Assembly: GCA_031283105.1 (NCBI GenBank) | Contig: JAITCL010000078.1 | Location: forward strand, 1 to 39,468 | Direction: 5' to 3' | DNA from: Treponema sp. | Lineage (GTDB): Bacteria > Spirochaetota > Spirochaetia > Treponematales > Breznakiellaceae | DNA: 39,468 nt | Part shown: piece after piece, positions 14,956-23,943 of the stretch | Numbering within the stretch: the first letter of the stretch is position 1 | Layout of the letters: every line of letters begins with the position of its first letter | The notes under the pieces: generated by a model | Told to the model about the DNA's origin: nothing | Seen by the model: the letters and a program-made list of their open reading frames with translations, nothing else | Databases searched by the model: none | Position numbers and translations under genes: made by a program

Positions 14956-17730
14956 ATGGCAGAAAAAAAACCTTCAAAGAACTCTGATCGCGGCACAATC
15001 GGTTCGGCGGAAGAACTTGACGCTTACGGCGTGTGGGTTAAAAGCGAACCGCAAGACCTGACTGCAAGCATGGCGGAAGCGGTCAATTTTGACACTGAAG
15101 CCGTACCCTACGCTGACTTTGACATGGAGTTTGACGATACGGAGGAATCAAGTTTTGATTTTGCCGATCTGGAACCGGTAATTCCGGAGATTAGTGTTGA
15201 AGACGATGATAATGATAATTTCGATGTCGGAATAACGGCGTCTGCGGCAGAACGGGGCGGCGAAGAAGCGTCCACCCAGCTTTTGATGAAAATAGCCGAT
15301 GAACTGTCGGCGATCCGGCTTGAGTTAAGCACCCTGAAAAAGGAATTTGCCGGTGTGCGCATTGAAAGCGCCCCCGGCGTAAAAACCGCCGGCGTAACCG
15401 CCGAAGCCCGGCACGGCGGTTTTTTTGACGGAGAAGAGGGAGATGATGAAAAAATCACCCTGACCGGCGATGAGATGGAAAACATTCTTACATCCGCCGA
15501 TTTTTCCGCAGAGGAAGGCATTGGTTTTGATGCCCGGCGGGAAGCGGATGAAGCCGCGCTTAAAGAGCTTTCCGAACAGAATGAAAGCGCCACGGAAACA
15601 GAAGAAGAGGAAGAGATAGCCATAGATTTCGACAATCTGGGCATCAACCTGGATGATGACATCGAGGCGGAAGCGCTTGATGAATTCCCGCCGCTGGAAG
15701 CCGGTATTGATGATGATTTTGAAACATCATCTCTTGACGCGTTGTCATTGGAAGAAATACCCCCGCTGGAAGAGATACCGTCAGAAGAAATGCCTTCGGA
15801 AGAGATGCAAGAAGAGCTTATGCCCCTTGAATCGCTTAAAGAAGAAGATGATGAAGAATTGCAGGATCTCCGCCGTGAAGGCGCGATTCCTTTTACGCCC
15901 GCCCCCGATAACAGCATGTATCTTGAAACAGACCCTTTTGCCCTTGATGATTCCGGTCTCGAAGAAATCCCCCTCGGAGAAACATCCTTCGATGAAACCG
16001 CTCTTGAAGAACCTGCCCTTGATGATTCCGGTCTCGGAGAAATTTCCCTCGGAGAAACATCCTTCGATGAAACTACTCTTGAAGAACCTGCCCTTGATGA
16101 TTCCGGTTTCGAAGAAATTTCCCTCGGAGAAACATCCTTCGATGAAACCGCCCTTGAAGAAATCGCTCTCGAAGAACCTGCTCTTGAAGATACGGCTATT
16201 GAAGAAACTACTCTTGATGAACCTGCCCTCGCAGAAAGCGGTTTAACAGAAACCGTTTCCCCGGATACGGCTTCTGAAATTACCGCGGATTTAAGTTTTG
16301 ATGAAACCAGCTTTGACCTTGATGCCGATGATTTTTCCATTGATGAAAGTTTGCCCCCGCCCGAAGAAGAAATAGTTGAAGAACAGACTGCGGAACAAAC
16401 CTTTGAAAGCCCGGCCCCGATTGAGGAAGAAATCAGCGATGAGCCGGTCTTTGATACCGATCTGGATCTTTCCGCCGAAAGCCTGTCCCCATTTGAAGAA
16501 GAAACCGGCGATTTGGACATTTCCACCGAAAGTGAAATAAGTATTGAGCAAACTTTTGAAAGTCCGGTTTCGCTGGGAGATGAAATAAGCATTGAACAAA
16601 CTTTTGAAAGCCCGGCCCCAATTGAGGAAGAAATCAGCGATGAACCGGTCTTTGATACCAGTCTGGATCTTTCCGCCGAAAGCCTGTCCCCGTTTGAAGA
16701 AGAAACCGGCGATTTGGACATTTCCGCTGAAAGTGAAATAAGCATTGGGGAAACTTTTGAAAGCCCGGCCCCAATTGAGGAAGAAATCAGCGATGAGCCG
16801 GTCTTTGATACCGGGCTGGATCTCTCCGAAGCGGTCATTGACGAGCCGGATCTTTCCGCCGGGTTGGTGGAAGCTCCCCTGGAGGAACCGGTTCTGGGTG
16901 ATATTTCGTTTGGGGATGACATATCGCTTGACATGGATGATTTTGGATCCGGCATTGATATTGATACCGGCGCTGAATTGGGCGCGGAAGAAGATCTCGG
17001 CCTTGCCGATGACCTGGCGATGGATGATGTCGAGACCGGAGACAGCGGCCTCGGCGGCGACATTGTTATGGATGAGAGCATCGGGCTTGATACGGAAGCC
17101 GACGATTCCGTTGAGAGTCTTGCCGTAGATATTGATACCGGCGCGGAAGAAGATCTCGGCCTTGCCGAAGACTTGGCGATGGATGATGTTGAGACCGGCA
17201 TTGAGCTTGATATGGGAGCCGACGGCCTCGTTATGGATGAAACCGGCATCGAGCTTGATGCCGGAGACATCGGCCCTGCCGGCGGCCTTGCCGGCGGCCT
17301 TACCGATGATCTTGCCGGCGATCTTGCCCTGGATGACTTTGACGCAGGTATCGATCTTGACGTAAAAGAAGAAGATGGCGGCCTTGCCGGCGGCCCTGCC
17401 GGAAGCCTTGCCGACGACGGCCTTACCGGGATTATTCCCGAAGGTTTTGAAATAAACGCGGAAGAAGCCCCCATTTCGGTGGATGACGATCTGGAAGCCT
17501 TTGACGAAGGGGAAATAAGCCTGCCCCAGGCCTCCGCGGCCAAAACCGCCGGGGCTGATGCCGACGAGGATATTGATATTCCGGCAAATTTCAAGAGTGA
17601 GCTGAAAAGCGTGTTGTCGTACATGGATCGTCTCCTGGAATCTCTGCCGGAGGATAAAATCGAAGAATTCGCAAAATCCGAATATTTTGATTCGTATAAA
17701 AAAATATTCAAGGAATTGGGATTGGTGTAG
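14956..17730 (+). CDS. Very acidic repeat-rich protein, function unknown
   Basis: The 924-residue protein has no signal peptide or membrane segment. After a short start and a helical patch (about 115-140; LLMKIADELSAIRLELSTLKKEF), most of the chain is acidic and repetitive. One block has units like LEEPALDDSGLEEISLGETSFDET. A second has units like EEEISDEPVFDTDLDLSAESLSPFEEE. A third is rich in DLAMDDVETG. Only the C-terminal about 50 residues (NFKSELKSVLSYMDRLLESLPEDKIEEFAKSEYFDSYKKIF) look like a folded helical domain. DNA repeats match the protein repeats, so copy number may vary between strains. It heads the operon with the DUF115 genes. A scaffold or binding-partner role is possible but unproven. 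Confidence 0.75.
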   Translation: MAEKKPSKNSDRGTIGSAEELDAYGVWVKSEPQDLTASMAEAVNFDTEAVPYADFDMEFDDTEESSFDFADLEPVIPEISVEDDDNDNFDVGITASAAERGGEEASTQLLMKIADELSAIRLELSTLKKEFAGVRIESAPGVKTAGVTAEARHGGFFDGEEGDDEKITLTGDEMENILTSADFSAEEGIGFDARREADEAALKELSEQNESATETEEEEEIAIDFDNLGINLDDDIEAEALDEFPPLEAGIDDDFETSSLDALSLEEIPPLEEIPSEEMPSEEMQEELMPLESLKEEDDEELQDLRREGAIPFTPAPDNSMYLETDPFALDDSGLEEIPLGETSFDETALEEPALDDSGLGEISLGETSFDETTLEEPALDDSGFEEISLGETSFDETALEEIALEEPALEDTAIEETTLDEPALAESGLTETVSPDTASEITADLSFDETSFDLDADDFSIDESLPPPEEEIVEEQTAEQTFESPAPIEEEISDEPVFDTDLDLSAESLSPFEEETGDLDISTESEISIEQTFESPVSLGDEISIEQTFESPAPIEEEISDEPVFDTSLDLSAESLSPFEEETGDLDISAESEISIGETFESPAPIEEEISDEPVFDTGLDLSEAVIDEPDLSAGLVEAPLEEPVLGDISFGDDISLDMDDFGSGIDIDTGAELGAEEDLGLADDLAMDDVETGDSGLGGDIVMDESIGLDTEADDSVESLAVDIDTGAEEDLGLAEDLAMDDVETGIELDMGADGLVMDETGIELDAGDIGPAGGLAGGLTDDLAGDLALDDFDAGIDLDVKEEDGGLAGGPAGSLADDGLTGIIPEGFEINAEEAPISVDDDLEAFDEGEISLPQASAAKTAGADADEDIDIPANFKSELKSVLSYMDRLLESLPEDKIEEFAKSEYFDSYKKIFKELGLV

Positions 17731-17732
17731 CA

Positions 17733-18074
17733 ATGGGGCTTCTGAGCAAAGCCATTGCCATAAACAATGCGAATCTTGCCGGTACAAACGCCGTTTCCGG
17801 AGAGCTTCAGGCCATTGTTGTTAATTTCCACCGTAAAAACCCTTTATTTCATGGAATAGTTTTCAACGGCGCTTCGCCGGACATTGACGGTATGCTTGCC
17901 GATCATGGCGCGGTGTACACTGATTTACCCGGTGAAAACTGCCTCGCCCTGCTGCCCGACGGGCTGGACAGGGAACTTTTTGCGCACCTGCTTTCCCATT
18001 CCACCGGTCTGGCGGTGCTTTTCCAATTCAGCGCCAATTCAGTTTCTCCCGCCTTTGAGGCGCTGGGGATATGA
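17733..18074 (+). CDS. Small conserved hypothetical protein
   Basis: The 113-residue protein begins two bases after the stop of the acidic protein, so the two are probably translated together. It has mixed alpha/beta composition, no signal peptide and no membrane segment. A central stretch (GIVFNGASPDIDGMLADHGAVYTDLPGENCLALLP) is probably a compact domain. I do not recognise it. It is followed at once by a heptamer array and then the DUF115 genes, so a role in that pathway is possible on position alone. Confidence 0.6.
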   Translation: MGLLSKAIAINNANLAGTNAVSGELQAIVVNFHRKNPLFHGIVFNGASPDIDGMLADHGAVYTDLPGENCLALLPDGLDRELFAHLLSHSTGLAVLFQFSANSVSPAFEALGI

Positions 18075-18126
18075 AAATAGGGAGTAGAGAGTAGGGAGTA
18101 GGGAATGGGGAATGGGGAATGGGGAG
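18075..18126. repeat. Heptanucleotide array upstream of the first DUF115 gene
   Basis: GGGAGTAGAGAGTAGGGAGTAGGGAATGGGGAATGGGGAATGGGGAG units fill the gap between the small hypothetical gene and the DUF115 gene. The first DUF115 gene has no clear ribosome binding site and a TTG start just after the array. As at fliP, the repeat may have replaced native upstream sequence. Confidence 0.8.
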
Positions 18127-18134
18127 CGCAATGA

Positions 18135-19601
18135 TTGGTCAGTAAGCTGAACGGGTTGTCAACAGATACAGAGAACGAGCAACACTCCCCATTTTCTGTT
18201 ACACAACTTCACTCCCGATACCAGCCGCAGATTGAAGCCGACCGCTATATCGAAGCGCTTAACCTGCGCCGTGACATAGACTATTTTATTTTAATTGAAC
18301 CGGGGCTGGGTTATCTGATTCCCGCCCTGCGGCAATTCCGGCCTGAAAGTAAAATCGTTGTTCTCCATGCGGATAATTATTTTCGCGTAACAGCAGACCG
18401 TTACCCTGATATTCCGGTATGGCTCCCGGACAGCGGGATAGGGGTACAGGAATTTCTTGAAGAACAAATTCCCGAGGCGGCTTCGGCGCGGATTATCGAA
18501 TGGCGTCCCAGCATCCGCGCCTATGGGGATAGATGCCTTGAGCTTGTCCGCGAAAGCACGGAATTTATCAAGCGTTCAGAAGCAAGCCGCAGAACCGGCG
18601 CCGTATTTGGCGGAAGATGGGCGCGCAATTTCTTCCGCAATCTCGCGCTCGTGAACAGGACGGTACTGTACCGGACTATGGATATGCCCATAGTCATTAC
18701 CGGTTCAGGCCCCAGCCTGGAGGCCGCCCTGCCGCAAATTCTGGCGGCGCGGAAAAGTGTGTTTGTTCTGGCGGCTTCTTCTTCACTGCCCGCATTGGCG
18801 GCGGGCGGCATTACGCCCGACATGGTGATCAGCACGGACGGCGGCGGCTGGGCGCTGCTGCATTTACACGCCTGCTTCCGCGGGGAAAGAACGCCGCCCC
18901 TGCTGGCCTGTTCCCTTTCCGCGGCTATTCCTTCCCAATGCGCCGCCCTCCCCCTGCTTCCCCTGAATGACGGCACGGTGTGGCAGAGCATGGCACTGCA
19001 AAGCATCGGCATTCCTTCGGCGCTCGTCCCGCAGCGGGGAACGGTAACCGCATCCGCCCTTGAACTGGCTTTGGCTCTTTCAAGCGGCAGTATTTTTCTT
19101 GCCGGTATGGATCTTGGGATACCGGACATACGAAGCCATGCCCGGCCCTACGGTTTTGACCATCTGTTTTACGGCGCGGCGTCGCGGCTGCGGCCCGTGT
19201 ACTCGCAGCACTTTATCCGTTCACGGGCAATTAAGGCGGGGGGCAGCCATGACGTGTACGCCGCCTGGTTCAAAAACAGAATTGCGTCATCACCTGCGCG
19301 GATTTTTTCTATTGGCGGCAATCACGCGGTTTTGGGAAACAGCCTGCCCCGCATGAATTTAACAGAAGACGAGGGGGAGCATAAAGTCAGCGGCTGTTTC
19401 AAAATAATGACGCTTAACGATTCACCGGCGGAACGCCGCAGCCATGCCGCCGAAACCCTGATTGCCGCGCTGGGTAACCCGCAGTATGCCGCCGTTCTGT
19501 CAGGCGAATTAAGTCCGCTGCTGTTCCCCTCGAACCCCCAAGTCCCGCCAGAAGAAATTGCGGAAACGCTGCGAAATATAACCCGGAGGAAATGTGGATA
19601 A
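18135..19601 (+). CDS. DUF115 (MptE/Maf-like) protein, probable flagellin glycosylation factor
   Basis: The 488-residue protein carries the DUF115 core: NFFRNLALVNRTVLY, then MPIVITGSGPSLEAALPQIL (a nucleotide-binding Gly-rich loop with the typical GPSL) and ITPDMVISTDGG. The family is related to archaeal 6-hydroxymethylpterin diphosphokinase MptE. It includes the motility accessory factors (Maf) that transfer nonulosonic acids to flagellin. Location beside the flagellar operon supports a flagellar glycan role, but substrate is unknown. The start is TTG at 18135, just after the repeat array. The N-terminus (up to LHSRYQPQIEADRYIEAL) appears short for the family and may be truncated or misassigned. 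It overlaps the next DUF115 gene by eight bases. Confidence 0.8.
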   Translation: MVSKLNGLSTDTENEQHSPFSVTQLHSRYQPQIEADRYIEALNLRRDIDYFILIEPGLGYLIPALRQFRPESKIVVLHADNYFRVTADRYPDIPVWLPDSGIGVQEFLEEQIPEAASARIIEWRPSIRAYGDRCLELVRESTEFIKRSEASRRTGAVFGGRWARNFFRNLALVNRTVLYRTMDMPIVITGSGPSLEAALPQILAARKSVFVLAASSSLPALAAGGITPDMVISTDGGGWALLHLHACFRGERTPPLLACSLSAAIPSQCAALPLLPLNDGTVWQSMALQSIGIPSALVPQRGTVTASALELALALSSGSIFLAGMDLGIPDIRSHARPYGFDHLFYGAASRLRPVYSQHFIRSRAIKAGGSHDVYAAWFKNRIASSPARIFSIGGNHAVLGNSLPRMNLTEDEGEHKVSGCFKIMTLNDSPAERRSHAAETLIAALGNPQYAAVLSGELSPLLFPSNPQVPPEEIAETLRNITRRKCG

Positions 19602-21315
19602 ATGGGTTTTTTTTGAACGCAACCTTCTTGCCCTTTCCGCGCACAACCCCGCGCTCTGCTCACAGTTTTCCGCTGCGGAAACAACGCGGGGGCGTTACAA
19701 ATTTCTGGATTCCCTTTCCGGGGAGTTGATACCCGCCCTCGTTGATTACAGCGGCGCGGCCCATGCCCTGCACTCTACCGTTGATCCGGTCAGAGAGGCG
19801 GAACGGCTGGTTTCAACTTTATCAAAAGACAGAAACGGCCTGCCTGCCGAAGGCTTTGTGGTATTCATGGGTCTGGGCGCGGGCTTCGCCCCCCTGGCGG
19901 CGCTGAACAGCGGCGTATCCCATGTGCTGATTATTGATTACGACATTAACGGCGTTGCCGAACTGTTGTGTTCCCGCGACTACATTGCGCTGTTGGGAGA
20001 TCCCCGCTGTACCCTGCTGGTGGATCCGCCGCCCGGCCTTATTGAGAGCGTCATACTTGAGTTATACCAACCCGCCCTGTGCGGTGGAATCAAGACGCTG
20101 CCCCTGCGCTCCCGGACGGAACTGGACAAACAGAATTTCGGCGCAGCCGCCGATGCGATACAGCAAACCATCGAAAAGGTATCCGCCGATTATTCGGTAC
20201 AGGCGCATTTTGGCATGCGCTGGTTTGCCAATATTATTCGCAATTTGGCGGCAGCCCAGCGCCAGAACCGGAGCGCTCCGCCCATCCGCGAAGCCGCCAT
20301 CTGCGCGGCAGGTCCCTCGCTGGACAATCAAATTGCTCTTCTTTCCCAACAAAAAGACAAAGCGGGAGCGCAAAAATTGTTTGTCATTTCCGCGGATACC
20401 GCGCTGCCGTCCCTGCTGCACCGGGGAATCAGGCCCGACGCGGTCGTTTCCATTGATTGCCAGCATATCAGTTATTATCATTTTATGGGGATGGACTGCG
20501 CCGACATTCCGCTGTTTCTTGACATCGCCAGCCCGCCCCTGCTGGCGGGATTTTCAAATCATCCCTTCTTTTTTTCCGGCGGCCATCCGCTGGCGGCGTA
20601 CATTACGCAGGAATGGCGCCCCCTCCCCCTGCTGGACACTTCCGGCGGCAATGTCACCTATGCCTGCCTGTCCCTTGCGGAAAGCCTCGGCGCGCAACAC
20701 ATAACCGTTTACGGAGCGGATTTTTCGTATCCCTCGGGCAGGGTTTATGCCCGGGGAACCTACATTTATCCGTTTTTCGAGCGCAGACAGGAACGCCGCT
20801 GTCCGCTGGAGGCCCAGCTTTCCTCATTCCTCTACCGCAGTCCCTTCCTGCCCGCGGAAAACGCTGACGGTGAAATTCTTCCCCCCTACGAAACCGCCGC
20901 GCTGCGCCTGTACCGCGCCAATTTTGAGCGCAAAATCTCCACCATGAAAGCCCGGGTGTCGGCGGCGGCGGGACGGGGAATCCCGCTTGCAATCCGCGAA
21001 AAAAGCCCCTCACTATCGCCTGACGCGCGTCATCGCATTTTCACCCTGTTTGCCCCGGGAAAAATGGTGATGGACGCGGCTGATTTTTTGGAACAGTACC
21101 GCCATGATATTGCGGCGCTGCCGGTTTTCGCCGGAACAGCCGCCGGCTATCTGCGGAATCTGAACGCTGATCAGCGGCGCGTTTTTATCACTCTGCTGCC
21201 GCAGACTGCGGCATTGAGGCACCGCCGCCCAGAACTGGCAGCGGGCGATCTCCTTGAAGCGGTCAAAAGTTATTGCGTAAATGAAATTGACAAAATCGGT
21301 GACAGTCACCCATAG
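19594..21315 (+). CDS. Second DUF115 (MptE/Maf-like) protein
   Basis: The 573-residue protein starts with GTG at 19594, five bases after GGAGG, inside the end of the first DUF115 gene. It has a full N-terminal region (NLLALSAHNPALCSQF..., GFVVFMGLGAGFAPLAALN). The core follows with REAAICAAGPSLDNQIALL (GPSL loop) and IRPDAVVSIDCQHISYYHF. The two DUF115 proteins are paralogous in layout, which fits a pair acting on different acceptor sites or forming one complex; this is inference. The last residues (IGDSHP) and the stop codon lie in the GGTGACAGTCACCCATAG repeat, so the original C-terminus may have been cut or replaced. Confidence 0.82.
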   Translation: MDKWVFFERNLLALSAHNPALCSQFSAAETTRGRYKFLDSLSGELIPALVDYSGAAHALHSTVDPVREAERLVSTLSKDRNGLPAEGFVVFMGLGAGFAPLAALNSGVSHVLIIDYDINGVAELLCSRDYIALLGDPRCTLLVDPPPGLIESVILELYQPALCGGIKTLPLRSRTELDKQNFGAAADAIQQTIEKVSADYSVQAHFGMRWFANIIRNLAAAQRQNRSAPPIREAAICAAGPSLDNQIALLSQQKDKAGAQKLFVISADTALPSLLHRGIRPDAVVSIDCQHISYYHFMGMDCADIPLFLDIASPPLLAGFSNHPFFFSGGHPLAAYITQEWRPLPLLDTSGGNVTYACLSLAESLGAQHITVYGADFSYPSGRVYARGTYIYPFFERRQERRCPLEAQLSSFLYRSPFLPAENADGEILPPYETAALRLYRANFERKISTMKARVSAAAGRGIPLAIREKSPSLSPDARHRIFTLFAPGKMVMDAADFLEQYRHDIAALPVFAGTAAGYLRNLNADQRRVFITLLPQTAALRHRRPELAAGDLLEAVKSYCVNEIDKIGDSHP

Positions 21316-21319
21316 GGAA
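21298..21319. repeat. 22-bp shared flank of acetyltransferase islands, copy 1
   Basis: GGTGACAGTCACCCATAGGGAA here is identical, inverted, to 35176-35197. Each copy lies upstream of a low-GC acetyltransferase gene in the same relative orientation. The stop codon of the second DUF115 gene lies inside it. Confidence 0.75.
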
Positions 21320-21320
21320 T

Positions 21321-21349
21321 TTGTATATAAAATGGTATAGGGGTATAAT
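21321..21349 (+). promoter_or_regulatory. Possible promoter of low-GC acetyltransferase 1
   Basis: TTGTAT, a 17-base spacer and TATAAT end only four bases before the ATG at 21354. If used, the transcript would be almost leaderless or start slightly inside the gene, so this may be a chance match in AT-rich sequence. Confidence 0.35.
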
Positions 21350-21353
21350 TTAT

Positions 21354-21800
21354 ATGGAATATCGTAAAGCAAATATTAATGATGTAAATATATTAATAAA
21401 TTTAAGGAAACAGCAATTATTGGATGAAGGAGATGTTCCTGAAAATTGTATAGATAATGATTTAAAAAAATATTTTTCGGAAAATATTGTAAATAATAAA
21501 TTTATAGCTTGGTTGGCAATAGAGAATAATGAAATAATAGCAACAAGCGGATTATGTTTTTATGAATTACCACCAACATATAGAAATCCATCTGGTAAAG
21601 TAGCATATATTACGAATATGTTTACAAAAAATGAATTCAGACGAAAAGGAATTGCTACAATATTATTTGAAAAAATACTTAATGAAGCAAAAATATTAAA
21701 TTATAAAATATTCAGATTACATACATCAATATATGGGAAAGGATTATATAAAAAATATGGTTTTATAGATTCTGATGGGTTTATGCATTTAAAAATATAA
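21354..21800 (+). CDS. GNAT-family N-acetyltransferase (low-GC, probably acquired)
   Basis: With the start at 21354 (MEYRKANIND) the protein has 148 residues, a normal GNAT length. Motif A is visible as AYITNMFTKNEFRRKGIATILFEKIL, containing the acetyl-CoA binding R-R-K-G-I-A loop. The C-terminal GLYKKYGFIDSDG is the usual GNAT end. Substrate is unknown. Base composition is strikingly AT-rich compared with both neighbours and uses AAA/AAT/ATA codons heavily, so recent acquisition is likely. No ribosome binding site is evident. It sits between the shared 22-bp flank and a short stretch (21815-21885) with inverted-repeat character. Confidence 0.85.
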   Translation: MEYRKANINDVNILINLRKQQLLDEGDVPENCIDNDLKKYFSENIVNNKFIAWLAIENNEIIATSGLCFYELPPTYRNPSGKVAYITNMFTKNEFRRKGIATILFEKILNEAKILNYKIFRLHTSIYGKGLYKKYGFIDSDGFMHLKI

Positions 21801-21883
21801 TAAAAATAAATGGTATACGCCCACACTTCGCATAACAAGTATATAACTGTACGCCGCCGGGTGTCGGGCGCCATGAACGCAAA
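21801..21883. other. Intergenic right border of acetyltransferase island 1
   Basis: Composition switches from AT-rich to GC-rich within this gap. On the minus strand it contains GCGGCGTACAG...GTTATGCGAA, which partly resembles GCGGCGTATACGG...GTTATGTGCAA upstream of the second acetyltransferase (35088-35125). Such borders could be recombination sites. No gene is seen. Confidence 0.35.
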
Positions 21884-23530
21884 CTATTGCATTGTTGAAT
21901 TCCCCATAATTATCTTCTTGCCCTTAAAATACGGAAACCATGATTCCGGTTCTCCGGTGTAAATTTCAAACTCGCTTTCCATAACGCCCTGCGCCGCCTG
22001 TAAATCTTCCATTAAGTCATCGAATTGTTGAAACCCCGGAATATATTCGGTAAGCAGATAAATCGTATCGTAGTCTTCCGCTTCCGGCAGGGGAATAACC
22101 GCATTTCCCTGGCCTGTCCTCAAATATTCACCAAGATATTTATACCAGTCGATAAAATAATACGCCTGTTCGTCATGTACATACGGAATTAAATTGGCAT
22201 ATTTCCACGATGACCAACCGGCATTAATAACATACACCGGTATGTCTTTATCACGCGTAAATACATACTGATTCGGCTTGTTGCGAAAAATATTTTCAAT
22301 GTTGCTTTCCCTCGCCGCATTAAACGCGCAGCACCCGCATAATAGCAGCATTGCAACAAACGCCATTTTTTTTGACCGCGCTTCAATTGAAGCAATCAGC
22401 ATTGCCGGCAAAATAACAAAAAACGGAAAAACGGGCATACCGTAACGCAAAATCTTATACGGGGCAATTATCAAAACAATAAACAGATACAGTATTGACG
22501 CGATAAAAATATACCATGCCATTTTTTGAACGGCGGAAATATTTTTGCCGCGCAGTTTCTGTTTGCGAATTAACGGAACCGCCAAATATGCCAGACACGC
22601 GGCAATAACCGGATAACTGAAAAAATGTTTCTGTAAAAGCGTTACGGCGCCCGTTATTGAAGACCATATATTTCCCCATATATTACCCGATATAGTCCTT
22701 ACGGCCTCCTGTCCCCGGTACGAAAAAAAGCCGGATATATATTTCGGATAGAAAATCCGGGCAAACAGTATTCCCAGACATAGCACCGCACAGTAATACG
22801 GTATTTCAGTAAACGTTTTATTTTTACAGTGCAGATACACGACATAGAGCCCCAACAGTCCGATAAAAATTAACGCATAGTATCCCGTCATAAGCGTAAC
22901 GGCGGTAATCAACGACATAAGCGCTATCGGCTTTACACGATATTTCTTCCATCCAATACTTACCGCACAATAATAACAGAATATAATAAACAACATTTCC
23001 TGTATTTGATACGGCCGCAAAAAAAGCGTATTGGAAATGGCCGCGGTTGATAAAAATGCGCATAACGTTGCCGCGCACTGCAGCAGTTCAGACCCGGCAA
23101 ACAGCAGCCGCATTAGCAAAAAGAAAAATATAAACGATACGGTAAAAAACAGGAGGTTGAGAATACCCCCTCTGAAAACAATCGGCGCTATATCGCCGGT
23201 TTTAAGCCCGACCAACGAAAGCCGCAAAAATGTATAGTACAAATTAGTATGCGGGGGGTCGCGGTTATCTTTCCATAAACTGCGCACGTCAGCTAACGCG
23301 TCTTTCAAGCTCGCAGAACTGACAAGGCTTGCTTCCTTCAACTCTTTTCCGGTATATTTTTTGCCGTATTCATAATTTTCCCTTATGATAAAATCATTGT
23401 AGCAGGCAATGGCTATGGTTAATCCTTCGTCTACGTGCAAGCCGTCCTTTTGCGAAAGCCAATATATACGAATGCCCAGGGCAAGTACATATACCGCGAT
23501 TAAAATAAGCGCCTGATGCAATTTTTTCAT
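21884..23530 (-). CDS. Polytopic membrane glycosyltransferase, GtrC-like third component
   Basis: Starting at the ATG at 23530 (MKKLHQALILIAVY), which forms an ATGA overlap with the gtrA stop and is preceded by GGGAG, gives 548 residues. The ORF track start is 73 codons upstream inside gtrA and is not supported. About ten or more hydrophobic segments are seen. An early extracytoplasmic loop contains GLHVDEGLT, the Asp/Glu-containing motif typical of GT-C fold (PMT-like) transferases, and RDPPHTNLYYTFLR follows. A soluble C-terminal domain lies at about 440-548. In gtr systems the third gene transfers the sugar from undecaprenyl phosphate to the acceptor outside the membrane. Substrate is unknown. 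Confidence 0.8.
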   Translation of the reverse strand: MKKLHQALILIAVYVLALGIRIYWLSQKDGLHVDEGLTIAIACYNDFIIRENYEYGKKYTGKELKEASLVSSASLKDALADVRSLWKDNRDPPHTNLYYTFLRLSLVGLKTGDIAPIVFRGGILNLLFFTVSFIFFFLLMRLLFAGSELLQCAATLCAFLSTAAISNTLFLRPYQIQEMLFIIFCYYCAVSIGWKKYRVKPIALMSLITAVTLMTGYYALIFIGLLGLYVVYLHCKNKTFTEIPYYCAVLCLGILFARIFYPKYISGFFSYRGQEAVRTISGNIWGNIWSSITGAVTLLQKHFFSYPVIAACLAYLAVPLIRKQKLRGKNISAVQKMAWYIFIASILYLFIVLIIAPYKILRYGMPVFPFFVILPAMLIASIEARSKKMAFVAMLLLCGCCAFNAARESNIENIFRNKPNQYVFTRDKDIPVYVINAGWSSWKYANLIPYVHDEQAYYFIDWYKYLGEYLRTGQGNAVIPLPEAEDYDTIYLLTEYIPGFQQFDDLMEDLQAAQGVMESEFEIYTGEPESWFPYFKGKKIIMGNSTMQ

Positions 23531-23943
23531 TTTTTCTCCCTTTTTTGACGATTGAATACGATAAACCGTTGTCCCAGATAATTCAAAACGGTAAACAGGC
23601 ACATTCCGGCAAACAATGCGCCATTCTCCTGTATTTTTATTGATTGGCTGTGCAGGGCGTACCGCATCACCGGTTTTGCAATTCCGTAGGCAATACCATA
23701 GCAGCATACAATATTTGCCGCAAACGCCGCGACCATAAACAGGTTCCACCCCTTCACCGCAAAAGTAAAATATTTATTCAAAAAGAAACTTAAAATACTG
23801 GTGATAATATAATTACACGCCGACGAAAACCAGTAATTCAACTGCGCCGCGTTATACAGTATAAACATTATCGCGGATCCTGTAAAAGTATTGATTACCC
23901 CGACAATCATAAATCGAAAAAACTGTTTGTTAATTAACTTCAT
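23527..23943 (-). CDS. gtrA: GtrA-family flippase-like membrane protein
   Basis: The 138-residue protein has four membrane segments and the GtrA pattern: FFRFMIVGVINTFTGSAIMFILY at the start, SFFLNKYFTFAVKGW in the middle, and NYLGQRFIVF at the end. GtrA proteins are thought to flip undecaprenyl-phosphate-linked sugar across the inner membrane. It overlaps gtrB upstream by four bases and the GtrC-like gene downstream by three to four bases, so the three form one tight translational unit. Length is normal. Confidence 0.9.
   Translation of the reverse strand: MKLINKQFFRFMIVGVINTFTGSAIMFILYNAAQLNYWFSSACNYIITSILSFFLNKYFTFAVKGWNLFMVAAFAANIVCCYGIAYGIAKPVMRYALHSQSIKIQENGALFAGMCLFTVLNYLGQRFIVFNRQKREKK

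Noticed and set aside
15108-17831. 907-residue open frame antisense to the acidic protein, and the 498-residue frame at 16291-17787
   Set aside because: Both are Ser-rich or aromatic-rich mirror frames produced by the Asp/Glu/Leu-rich codons of the real gene; no ribosome binding site or domain.
23531-23749. 73-residue N-terminal extension of the GtrC-like ORF
   Set aside because: It overlaps gtrA, has no ribosome binding site and lacks homology-like features; ATG 23530 gives the normal ATGA overlap.
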